Below are positions 55,101-64,000 of a DNA stretch of 64,000 nt, in pieces. A program made the position numbers and the translations under genes. The stretch covers positions 22,902,001 through 22,966,000 of the forward strand of contig NC_089043.1 of NCBI RefSeq assembly GCF_034140825.1, written 5' to 3'. The stretch comes from Oryza sativa Japonica Group (taxonomy: Eukaryota; Streptophyta; Magnoliopsida; Poales; Poaceae). How positions within the stretch are numbered: position 1 is the first letter of the stretch; every line of letters starts with the position of its first letter. Under the pieces are notes generated by a model that was given only the letters and a program-made list of their open reading frames with translations, made no database searches and was not told the DNA's origin.

Positions 55101-57291
55101 TATTTTTTCTATAAAATTAGTCAAAATTAGAGTAGTTTAATTTTGACCAAAGTCATAACCTAAAACAGAGGGAGTAGAAGTAGTAAATTTTCAATGTAAA
55201 ACCAACATTGTATCAAAATATACGTCAAATTATGAAACTAATTTTGTATCATAAATGTTGCTATTTTTTTATAAACTTAATTAAACACAAAAGTTTTAAC
55301 TAAGAAAAAGAAAATCAAATTTCTCTGGCATAGGCGTCGGCGACTCACCGGTTGCAGCTGGAGGAGTTGAAGTCATCGCCGGCCATGCAGACGCCCTTCC
55401 ACCTGGCGGGGACAGGGCCAAAGCCGGCGTCGTCGAAGCTCGGGGACTCGGGCCAGACGCCGGAGTCGAGGAGGCCGATGATGGTGTCGGCCGTCGGGGA
55501 CGACGACGTCGACGCTGATGCTGCGGCGGCGCGGGCGCGGGGCGAGCGGCGGCGGCGGTGGGCGGAGCCGCCAGTCTTGACGTCGACGGCGGCCGTCGTC
55601 TGCTGCTGGAGGAAGTCCCATGACCTGGTGGTGTGGAGGTGGTAGACAGGGTCGGCGAAGACGGAGACGACGCCGGGCTTCCGGCGGAGCGCGGCGGCCT
55701 CCGCCGCTGACAGCCGCGCGGCGAAGCCGGAGAAGGCGTACTTGTACTGCTGCACCACCACGCTCTCCACTGGCTGCCCCCTGTTCGCGTAGTGCACACA
55801 TGACACGGTTACTAACGTGTGGCACAATGACGTCGACGTGACGTGACACACGCAACACACGTGTTGCGTTGGTGATCACTTTGTGCTACTGAGGTTTCCT
55901 TTTACCAATAATATGCATCCCAATATCTTTGGGCATAAAATTCAGAACCGTTTGACGAAAATTCTCTATCTCCATATCTACTTCTTTATCTTTATCTTTA
56001 TTTTTTCTATTATCAAAATTGAAAATAAATTTGTCGGTACTTTGATACGTTATCCGTGTTTTAGTCGGTTTTTAAATTTATTTGCTTTTGAAAATATAGA
56101 AGAAGTCATATAAAAAATATCCAAGTAAATTCTCACATTTTATTTCACCATAATTAAGCCATATAACGATAGTAAGATTAAAATAATCTTCAACCATTGA
56201 AAATAGTTAAAGAGAAAGACAATGTTAAATTAACAAGAAGTGCAACACTGTAGCAAAGTGAGAGAAGTGTACACGGGTTTTTAAATTAACGTAACAATGT
56301 CTGCTTATTTTAATTTATATGGAGTTTTTTTTTAGAAAACTGCTACCTCTATTTCACATTATAAGATGCTTTGTTTTTTTAAGTCAAATCATATATGTTT
56401 GATCAAGAAAAACATATAAATAGTTTTTATACTATACAATCGTACTATATTCAATATTTGGAAAAACACTAGTGGTGTGGTAGCGGAGTCGTGAGTGTAT
56501 GATTCTACTAACCAGGGTTCAAATTCTGGTGCCCACGAATATTATGCACATGCATGTAGACTTTTAATAGAATTTTAGTGAGATAAGGGATATGTCGATG
56601 GTCTGCATGTGCTTTTTAACAGGATTTTTGTTAGATCAAGGATGTGCCGTTGGTTTCTATCTCTTAGAGCATATGTTAGGGGGGGGTCCATTTGTGAGGG
56701 TGTGAGTGCGGTGCTGCGTATGTAGTGGCGTGTGTATGTCTATCGTGATTTTTTTTTAAAAAATCAGTATTTAGATTGAATGGAACTAACACAGTATCGT
56801 AGAACTTGTTACATTTTTCCGTAAACTTGACCAAACGTAAAGAAATTTAACTTTAAAAAATAAAACATCTTCTAATATATAAAGAAATTTAACTTTGAAA
56901 AATTAAAACATCTTCTAATATAAAACGGAGAGAATATATTTAATGCCATGCTACAAATCGGCAAACTGAGCGAGTACCTTCTTATTGACTGACATGCATG
57001 CTACTGCTAGCTAGTGCAACTTGAGAGACATTAGCACCAACAGGAAGAGAGTTAAAAATTAATTTATTTTACGATGGACCTTTTGAGCACGGCGCCGATG
57101 AGGCGGAGATGGGTCTGCTGGAGGATGTTGGGCGAGGTCCGCGGTGGCACGGCGCCCAAGTACACCACGTATACCCCACGCCGCTCGCCGCCGCCGCCAT
57201 TTCCTCCTCCAGCCGCGGCACCACCACCACCGCTGGCGCCGGCGGCGAGCAGCAAGGCCAAGACGAAGCAGATCAGCGGCAGCAACCACAT
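52160..57291 (-). CDS. Subtilisin-like serine protease (subtilase, S8)
   Basis: Six coding exons: 57291-57080, 55780-55349, 54821-54287, 54128-54025, 53903-53658 and 53063-52160, all GT-AG and phase-consistent, give 810 residues. The order is: signal peptide (about 1-19), a Gly-rich segment, inhibitor I9 propeptide ([10 protein letters not shown] ... [12 protein letters not shown]), then the S8 domain with Asp about 176 ([13 protein letters not shown]), His about 250 ([12 protein letters not shown]), the oxyanion-hole Asn in SAGNAGP, a PA-like insertion, and Ser about 585 ([11 protein letters not shown]). A C-terminal fibronectin-III-like domain completes the fold. The triad is intact, so this is probably an active secreted protease of the cell wall. 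The Arg/Ala/Ser-rich loop (about 145-165, before the catalytic Asp) is longer than usual. Introns 1, 2 and 5 are swollen by nested transposons. Confidence 0.93.
53156..53619. mobile_element. Stowaway MITE (outer), interrupted, in subtilase intron 5
   Basis: The left end CTTCATCCATTTTTTTAATA is mirrored by TATTAAAAAACGGAGGTAG, flanked by TA. It is split by a second MITE at 53247-53479. Confidence 0.75.
53247..53479. mobile_element. Stowaway MITE (inner), nested in the element at 53156-53619
   Basis: Begins CTCCCTCTGTCCTAAAAATA after TA, with a decayed right end near TATAGGAGAGAGAG followed by ATA. The outer element resumes immediately after it. Confidence 0.7.
54855..55310. mobile_element. 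Stowaway-like MITE (outer), interrupted, in subtilase intron 2
   Basis: The left end CTCTCCGTTTCATATTACAA is followed by CTTTTTTCTTAGTTAA. The latter is mirrored on the right by TTAACTAAGAAAAAG, but the right terminus is decayed. Confidence 0.6.
54933..55174. mobile_element. Stowaway MITE (inner), nested in the element at 54855-55310
   Basis: Begins CTTCCGTTTCAGATTAGAAA and ends CCTAAAACAGAGGGAG, both flanked by TA. Long subterminal inverted repeat GACTTTGGTCAAAATCAAAC. Confidence 0.88.
56346..56932. mobile_element. Stowaway-like MITE in subtilase intron 1, interrupted by a SINE-like insert
   Basis: The left end CTACCTCTATTTCACATTAT is mirrored by CTAATATAAAACGGAGAG. Near the right end a 40-bp block (AAAGAAATTTAACTTT ... 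TCTTCTAATAT) is directly duplicated at 56839 and 56881. The middle is occupied by the insert at about 56465-56765. Confidence 0.6.
56465..56765 (+). mobile_element. tRNA-derived SINE candidate
   Basis: A box A-like TGGTGTGGTAGCGGAG (about 56473-56488) and a near-consensus box B GGTTCAAATTC (56516-56526), spaced as in tRNA-derived SINEs, are followed by about 200 bp of unrelated sequence and a T-rich end near 56749. A clear target-site duplication was not resolved. Confidence 0.6.
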
Positions 57292-58483
57292 GATTGCTCG
57301 TATAATTTTTATTTGTACTGCACCGGCCGGTCAGTTCAAGCTCTGCTCTCTCTCTCTCTCCCCCTCTCTCTCTCTCTGGCCACGAAACGATCGCACTATG
57401 TATGGCTGCATTTATAAGCGCGCGCGTGCGACGTCGTCACGTCCGTACGTGCCGGTGACCGGAGGTAATAAGAGCAGTATAAACATACGTGAAGGAGATA
57501 AGAGAGAGGAGAGAAGAAAAACGGGTTATAGATATACATCGCTGTAGCACGAACTTTAAAATGTATGTGTATATATATGTGTGTATATATATATATATAT
57601 ATGATATGTAGGACCAATTATCATGGTGTATTATATATTTGTAATTAACTAGTATAAATTAGTTATTAGATAGACTATAGATGATTTAGAGTTAGTAGTT
57701 GGCTGGAGTATACTACTCTTTCTGTTTTACAACGTAAGTCATTCTAGCATTTACTATATTTATATTGATATTAATGAATCTAGACATATATATCTATTTA
57801 GATTTATTATCATTAATATAAATATAGAAAATGTTAGAATGGAAGTATTGAGGTAGTGGTCGCCTGGTGGGATCGGATCGGATCGGATCAGCCGGCGCTT
57901 GCGCGTGCGTGCGCATGATATGTGGCTGCGAGCGCGAGGGGTAGGTTAATTGTGGATCGGGTGCGCCGTGATGGTGCGTGCACCACTGCGCTGCGCTGGC
58001 TAGCTACTCGAGTAGAGTAGAGTATAGTATATCACTAGTCTTGGAGTGCAGCCGCGCACTAGTGCGCGATCTCACCTTCTCTCGAGCATGCGCCGAGCCT
58101 AAATAGCTACTAGTAGTATAGACAAAGTTACCTAGTTGCATTCTAGTACCATCCACATATTTTTTGTCAGGATTCAGTAAGTTCATCATCATATACTCCG
58201 CTAATGTCTGTACCAAATCCTAAGTGTAAGCAGGCTTATCATGTTTGACATCCCCAACTAGTGACAACAATAATATCACAAGATGAATAGTATCTTTCAA
58301 GTTAGTTTGGAAACATCAATGACTTCCCCAAACCTAATCCAAAATAAGTGTTCTATCTCTCCTTTACGTTCCTTGATTCAATCACCATAATTCGTCCTAC
58401 TTTGACATGAACAAGGTTTGACACAACCTAGTATATGCAAAACAGATTATTTTACTTGCCCAACACAATACGGAGCATGGACA
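57292..58483. other. Spacer between subtilase and the small gene at 58541
   Basis: Subtilase promoter with a CT-rich 5' UTR (57343-57377), a TA/TG microsatellite (about 57570-57602), a degenerate Stowaway MITE (57713-57846) and a GGATC repeat run (57872-57888). No further gene was seen. Confidence 0.6.
57713..57846. mobile_element. Degenerate Stowaway MITE
   Basis: CTACTCTTTCTGTTTTACAA and its partner GTTAGAATGGAAGTA, with a central near-palindrome around TCTAGACATATATATCTA. Confidence 0.7.
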
Positions 58484-58490
58484 TATATAA
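58484..58490 (+). promoter_or_regulatory. TATA box of the small gene at 58541
   Basis: TATATAA lies 51 bp before the ATG at 58541. It supports that start over the in-frame ATG at 58418, which lies upstream of the box. Confidence 0.65.
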
Positions 58491-58540
58491 GCGCATTTGC
58501 CATGACACTATCGTTCATCACCAAAGAAGAGAGGGAAAAG

Positions 58541-59005
58541 ATGGGCTCACAGAGCTGTTGCCATGTTAAAGCACTATTCAACAGAATGAAGCCCAGATGC
58601 CTTCAAGAGGAGCAGCAGCATAACAAGACCAGAACAGTCAAGGCAGAAATAAGGCAAAACACTCTTCAAGACATCTTGTATTCTCCTCAGAGCTTTCAGG
58701 GGGAGGCAATTGGAGCCCCATCACCTCGGAGGCACTCTCCAAAGGTTTGCCCAATTAACCCGGATTGTTCTTATGAAAATAATTCTCCTAACATCCGGGA
58801 CAGCTTCTCCATCGATAGAATCTCTATTAGGAGCCAAAACAGCATGAGGAGAGTTAGCTTCAGATTACCTGATGAATCTGACATATTCATCATTCCCGCA
58901 CGCGAAGATCCTGAAAGTTGCTCCACTGATGACGAATCTGTTGAACATGTAAGTGAACAAGACATTGATGCAAGGAAAATCCGTTATGCTAAAACCAGAT
59001 ACTAG
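58541..59005 (+). CDS. Small protein of unknown function (154 aa)
   Basis: An uninterrupted frame of 154 residues starting MGSQSCCHVKALFNRMKPRC and ending IRYAKTRY. I do not recognise it. It has no signal peptide or membrane segment. The N-terminal MGSQSCC could be myristoylated or palmitoylated, which is an inference from Gly2 and Cys6-7. The middle is rich in Ser, Pro and Arg (APSPRRHSP, RISIRSQNSMRRVSFRLP) and offers several basophilic kinase sites. The tail is acidic (PESCSTDDESVEHVSEQD) and ends basic. A well-placed TATA box, moderate codon bias and an intact frame support a real gene. It could also be one exon of a longer gene. Confidence 0.6.
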   Translation: MGSQSCCHVKALFNRMKPRCLQEEQQHNKTRTVKAEIRQNTLQDILYSPQSFQGEAIGAPSPRRHSPKVCPINPDCSYENNSPNIRDSFSIDRISIRSQNSMRRVSFRLPDESDIFIIPAREDPESCSTDDESVEHVSEQDIDARKIRYAKTRY

Positions 59006-59080
59006 CAGCACTGCCACTGCTCTCATGTACCTAGCAAAAAAGAATACAAGAAAAGAAGCTTCAAAGAACAAACTCATTGG

Positions 59081-59303
59081 TTGATCTATTCCAAAGAAGA
59101 TACTCATGTTATGCAGTAATATTAGTGTGTGCCTGCTTGGGTGCTTGTTGCTTCTCAAGGATTATACTGTACGACACTTCAGAACAAACTCGTAACTTAT
59201 CTATTTTTCAAGAGAACGTACTCATGGTACGCAGTACACAGTAATAGAAGTGTATGCCTGCTTGTTGCTTTCAAGGATGAAACTGTACGATATTTTACAA
59301 CTT
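59081..59303 (+). repeat. Direct duplication (about 110 bp) downstream of the small gene
   Basis: GATACTCATGTTATGCAGTA ... TGCCTGCTTG ... TTGCTTCTCAAGGATTATAC recurs from about 59197 as GTACTCATGGTACGCAGTA ... TGCCTGCTTGTTGCTTTCAAGGATGAAAC. It lies in the probable 3' UTR. Confidence 0.75.
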
Positions 59304-59839
59304 ATTGGATTTCATGCAGATGTATGCGTTTCATGATTTCAGTTTATTTGGCCTTCAGATTCTCCAACGTATTGTAATACCCAGCTTTTTACACCTTTTC
59401 TTATTCTTTTTTTTAGACGGTTAAACAGCAGAATAGGCTCCTACTGTGATATATTAAAATATAATATGTACATGAGAGAGATAGTACAAGGGGGGGCGGG
59501 GGGAATAAAAAAACAGCAGAAAGAGAGAGATTTTAGCTAACCTTTTCTTATTCTGGAAGCTGGAGAGTGTCAAGAAAATGTTATGTATGTTACTGAATCA
59601 CCTTTGGCATGTATAATATAGATTTTTCCATCACAATAATCATTTAGTTATAATGCTATATAAACTTTATTTTCTAATATAGAAAGATAGGAGATATAAA
59701 TGCCACATACAAAAGCCAAACAGCACAAACCTATTAATTCTGTCCCTTTTTCCTCATGAATGGCCAATTCCTAGTGTAAGTAACTCAAGTTATTCTCAGC
59801 AAGTAAGGGTGAGAAGCACAGCTGACCTACTTCTATACA
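59304..59839. other. Spacer, small gene 3' end to tRNase Z 3' UTR
   Basis: AT-rich, with a purine-rich stretch including a G run (59490-59502). No gene or definable element was seen. Confidence 0.55.
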
Positions 59840-62651
59840 CTATCTATAGTCAGATTTGAAGCCTTCCGTCAGTGCAACAACCTTTGAAGATAACTTTGAC
59901 TGTAGTTTGGAAACAGCTTGTCTAATATCCTACAAAATAATCATTTGGGTCAGATTAGTCTAGAATCCGCAACTATTATTTTTAGGAAACACTGGATTCC
60001 CAATGATTTATAGGTTAGTGATTACATACCTCAAGACTATATCGATTTGAGAAATGTGTCAGTACAATGGCTTTGTTTCTAAACCATTGGGAGTGCTCCA
60101 TTATCTGTAGACGACATACCAGATTTGCATTAATGCAGTAATACTTTATACAGACATCTCATTTAACTATCAGAATTGTCCCAAAGCTCATTAGAATCAT
60201 AGCATGGCAGGGAGAAAGTGACAAGTGCATCATCATTTACCTCAGAGAGATGCATGTGGCCATGCTCCCGAGCATGATCAACATCAATTTGGTCATCTAG
60301 GAAGGTTGCCTGTGAAAAGGTCAAATAATGTTGGTGCCAAAGCATTCAATAGGGAGGACATTTGAAATTATTTTGTCATGTTTCAGATTTGATGGACCCT
60401 CTGATCAAATAAAAAGGAAGTTCTTTTGTTATTTTACAGTCTGAAGATGTGACAAATCAATATAATAGGGTGGTTTTACTTAGACTGCCTTTTACTGTTC
60501 TCTGATATTTCAAGACTATAGCTGTATTATACTACTCTCCCAATCCCATAATATAAGGTGTGGTCAATGTTGGCACGGTCTCCAAAACTAATCTTTAGCT
60601 TATAATTTCTCATATACTATAAGATTTGTAGCAACAAAATTATAACCACATGAAAGTAAATTTAGATCTCAATCTAATGATGTAATCTTTAACAAACAAA
60701 ATTCATTTTCATATTATATTAAGTGTTGGTCAAATGTTTTAAAGGTTGAATCTTGAAATTCGTGCGCGCCTTATATTATGGGATGGAGGGAGTATTATAC
60801 TTCACACCCTTTTTGCTGACTTTGACATGTCCCATGAGAATGATTACATCTCTAAATGTGACTGATTACATACAGCTGGAACAAATACTTTTGACAGGCT
60901 TGGGAGAAAGGGCAATAATCAAGGAAACTAAAATCTAAAGCCAATACCTCAGTTATAAGGACTTTTGCTCTCAGGGCATCTGCATTTCGTGGGTCAAGAA
61001 TAAAATCAGACTTTGTGTCACCTGTAAAGGCAACTTCTGGATATAGTATAGTATCTGTAATCTGACAGAAAAGAAGGCAGTGAGTAACAGTGCAGAATAT
61101 ATTTCTTATATAGAACAGATTGCTAGCTGACCTCAGCGCCTGATTGCTTCATTTTCATTATTTGATTACCCTTCAAGTGAGCATACTGTTTTTTCAACTT
61201 TCTCCGAACAGAGTAGATGACATAACCCTGTGAATGTACACAACCCGCACAAGGGGCGAAATAGTTATTAAGCACTAAATTGTCCAAGAAAGGTGAGAAC
61301 TAGAACTTTTGGCTTGCTAACTATACTTAAATTGACCTAGGGAGTTATACCTGGCTGGGTATAGCATGGTGAGTCTCAAATGGTCTGGCAACAAGGTCAT
61401 TACGTATTTCAAATGTCTCCCCTGAATGCAATCGTAGAAACATTAGAAATAAACAAGGAGAGAGAAACACAGAAAGAAGAGGTGAAACGAGCTCAAACCC
61501 AAATCAAGCGCAACCAATTCCACTTTAAGGTCGACTTGACTCATTCTACGATGGATTTGAAGTAGATCCTCAACATCATCCTTGATACATGGTGGTACAA
61601 ATACAACGGGTGGCTTCAAATTATAGAGGCCACGAGTTGCTATGTACATTGGGAGACCACCCTGAACAATCAAAATAACAAAACTGAGGTGGATATGGCT
61701 GCATTTATGTTGTGATTCTGTTAGAGCAGCAAATGGAAAAACTGACAGTGAAGCATATTCGTCAGTTTAAAGGGAAAAACATTGGAAAATTCTCCCGTTG
61801 CTATGCAAAGGAGAAATATGTTGGCACAATCATGATTTTCTTGACACCGCTCCAAAGTAAAAGCAGGTATAGAGCAAGATGAGACTATTTATTATTTAAG
61901 AATTACACGCAGACTAACTTAGGCCAACTTATCAGAAGAATTGGTGATAAAAATCCTATCCATCACGAATTCACGATAGCATGTTGTTGAACAAATAAAC
62001 TAAGCAGACATTTACTAAAGGCCACAGTCCAAATAGTAAATTAAGCAGGCATTTCCCCGGTGACAATTCCCTTGAAATTACTGAATCAATCCCCTTACAT
62101 CAGCTTTTCTATGAAACTTCACCGATGGCGCACCCAAGCTTAGCTAGAGGCGCAGTTGCCTCTACACGAAATTCACGAAGCACAAGCAGCACAGGAATGA
62201 ATCAAACCAGGACAGGGCTCGGGGCGCTCACGATGTGGTCGAGGTGGGCGTGGGTGATGAAGAGGTAGTCCTGGCTCACGGCGAAGAGCGGCCCGCGGCC
62301 GATGTCGAAGGCGACGTTGAGGGACGGCACGGTGACGCAGGTCTCGTGCCCGCCGACGGAGACCCCCTCGATGGCGTACCCCTCCACCTCCACGCCCTTA
62401 CGGTGCACCTGCGCGCGCGCCCGGCGGTACTCCTCCTCGTCCGCCATCGCCCGGTCGAGCACCGACAGCAGCCCGCCGCCCGCTCCACGCCCCCCGCCGC
62501 CGCCCTCGCCGGTGCCCGTGGCGACGGCTGCCTTCTTCGCGGCGAGCGTTTGGAACTGGGAGCGGGAGGCTGGGGCGGACGACGACGCGGGGACGAGGAG
62601 GCGGTGGGTGAGGCGGAGCGAGGGGAGGGAGAGGAGGGAGGTGGCCGCCAT
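59840..62651 (-). CDS. Short-form tRNase Z (RNase Z), probably plastid-targeted
   Basis: Eight coding exons: 62651-62232, 61661-61499, 61421-61351, 61227-61132, 61061-60948, 60309-60241, 60104-60030 and 59929-59840, all GT-AG and in phase, give 365 residues. The first about 45 residues (MAATSLLSLPSLRLTHRLL ... then Ala/Ser/Lys-rich) look like a plastid transit peptide. The metallo-beta-lactamase core follows: THAHLDH at 133-139 (zinc ligands), GGLPMYIATRGLYNL, TGDT (Asp about 265), HAREHGHMHLSE and VLTHFSNRY (His about 328). The enzyme removes 3' trailers from tRNA precursors. A plastid form would correspond to Arabidopsis TRZ2. It is presumably a paralogue of rice TMS5 (RNase ZS1), the thermosensitive male-sterility gene. 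That link comes from memory of the family and was not tested. Confidence 0.92.
60535..60792. mobile_element. Stowaway MITE in tRNase Z intron 5
   Basis: A 258-bp element beginning CTCTCCCAATCCCATAATAT, ending TTATGGGATGGAGGGAG and flanked by TA. Long inverted ends include TATAAGGTG / CGCCTTATA. Confidence 0.9.
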
Positions 62652-63408
62652 TTCCGGCGGCGGAGGCGGAGGCGGAGACGAACGGTGGCGACGGCGTCGT
62701 GGGGTTTTCTGGGTTTTGGGGGGAACTCGACTCGAGGATAACGGAGAGTCATTTTTGCGGGGTAGCCCCTGTCTTATCCTAAAATTGTTTTTCCAATTGG
62801 AGGAGGAGGAGGAGGAAGAGAGTCACTGACCCCTGATTACTCAAGGCCTCAAGGAGCTTCCTGTAAAATGCCAAATTCTATTTGTTTATTTATTTATTTT
62901 GATAGTGTAAAATGTCAAATTCAGCTACACTGAAAATAAAGAGAGATCAGTTTGTGTTTACAGGTTCAGTGAGGCAGATTGCAGTGATAATTTATATCTT
63001 ACCAATACAAGAAGTCAGGAATTGATACTGGAACGATGATACATTTCCAGATTATGGTTAAATACAGCAAATTCAGCATAGATTACAGAACTGAACACTA
63101 TACAGTGGAGTGTACATTTTTTTTTTTGACAGAACGTGTACAAGTATATTGCCAGTTCATTTGGAAGAATTGTGGGTACATCACAACCAACCCACCATTT
63201 CTCCAGTATAGCAGCAGCCTATTTCTACAGTTCTATGGTTCCTAGATTTACATATGTACAACTCCTACGGTTATTTACAAAAGAACATTATACAGCAGAA
63301 CGAAATAATGCTAACATGTTGAGGAAGTAGCACTACACGTTCCATGGGACATGGCGATTTCTGATGCTTTGCTGATTGAGCAACAAGCCTACTTCTTGCC
63401 AGATGCTT
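62652..63408. other. Spacer, tRNase Z promoter and BPI-family 3' UTR
   Basis: The GC-rich first 110 bp are the tRNase Z 5' flank. A GGA-repeat (62800-62818) and AT-rich sequence follow. No gene was seen. Confidence 0.55.
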
Positions 63409-64000
63409 TCATTGGCTTAAATAGGGAGTATGACCTCCGATGAAGGCAACATCAGAGCTAACAATTATTCTTGACTGGGAAGTGAGGATGTATGCATCGC
63501 TGATGGAGAACCCCTTGATGATAGGCAATGGGAAGCCTCTTTTGAGATATGAATTCACATAGGGCACAAACAATTTTTTCAACAAGATCTGCATCACACT
63601 CTGCCAATACAAAAATTAGAATCAATTAGACATTCAGAAGTTAAGAAACAAATGTTCACCAATGATAATAAAATACATGTGCAGCTCCACAATTAACAAC
63701 TTCATTCAGAAATTAGGCCTTTCCGCTATACTAGGTAAAAGAACTTTATGAAGAAGGCATTTTCAACCGAAATTACTTTTTTCTTTCCAATAGGATAACG
63801 CATGTCTTAGTTAGCCCCTCAGAGTCCCTCTTGGAAATTAGGCATATCCATAAATATAGGATGGAGATTCCCAAGCTCACCTCTTTTCTATTACACCATC
63901 ATAAATTACAAACTGTGGAATGTCATTAAATCGTATAATACAGGCCAAAATACCTGAACTATGAAGGTATGAAGTTTGCCAACTTTGCTCCACTTCAAGG
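63409..64000 (-). CDS. BPI/LBP-family (lipid-transfer/LPS-binding) protein, C-terminal part; runs off the right edge
   Basis: The last exon is 63600-63409, with 3' splice site TTGGCAG, encoding SVMQILLKKLFVPYVNSYLKRGFPLPIIKGFSISDAYI and ending HTPYLSQ plus stop. The preceding exon enters from the right edge and ends at 63954 (GTTCAG^GTATTT), encoding LKWSKVGKLHTFIVQ. The run PYVNSYLKRGFPLP and the following GFSISDAYI...SRIIVSSDV match the C-terminal barrel of plant LBP/BPI-related proteins (LBR type), which are secreted or apoplastic proteins that bind bacterial lipopolysaccharide. The N-terminal domain is not in the window. Family assignment is from memory. Confidence 0.7.

Noticed and set aside
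62235-62829. Plus-strand frames over tRNase Z exon 1
   Set aside because: They are antisense to the conserved THAHLDH exon and have no independent support.

Overview
The window looks like nuclear DNA from Asian rice (Oryza sativa or a very close relative), most likely the chromosome 9 HSP81 (cytosolic Hsp90) cluster. The evidence is the gene order recognised from memory, GC-rich first exons, and many rice-type MITEs in introns and spacers. No search was run, so the locus assignment is recognition, not a database result.

Positions 1-34715 are a head-to-tail tandem array. The period is 11,459 bp, or 11,461 bp in the last unit, which carries one extra TA in a TA microsatellite. I saw no other difference between the copies. 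Each unit carries, left to right, an Hsp90 upstream region, a nepenthesin-type aspartic protease gene (+), a small LEA_6/PvLEA18-type gene (-) and a complete three-exon Hsp90 gene (-). Three full units are visible. The left edge falls inside the array, where only exon 1 of a further Hsp90 is present. The array ends abruptly at the start codon of the last Hsp90. Upstream of that ATG the promoter is a different but related sequence, so the internal Hsp90 copies have promoter type A and the terminal copy has type B.

Positions 34716-64000 are single copy. In order they hold: a MITE-rich spacer; a 21-exon endosomal-type Na+/H+ antiporter gene (NHX5/NHX6 class, -) with two AT-AC U12-type introns and one GT-AG U12-type intron; a wall-associated receptor kinase gene (+); a 4.8-kb TE-rich spacer with a 5'-truncated LINE; a six-exon subtilisin-like protease gene (-) whose introns contain nested MITEs and a SINE-like insertion; a short unrecognised gene (+) with a good TATA box; an eight-exon short-form tRNase Z gene with a probable plastid transit peptide (-); and the last two exons of a BPI/LBP-family gene (-) running off the right edge.

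The genes do not form one pathway. The repeated unit does combine a chaperone, a desiccation-type LEA protein and a secreted protease, so amplifying it raises the dosage of two stress-linked genes together. No LTR retroelement or other virus-like element, CRISPR array, rRNA or tRNA gene was recognised.
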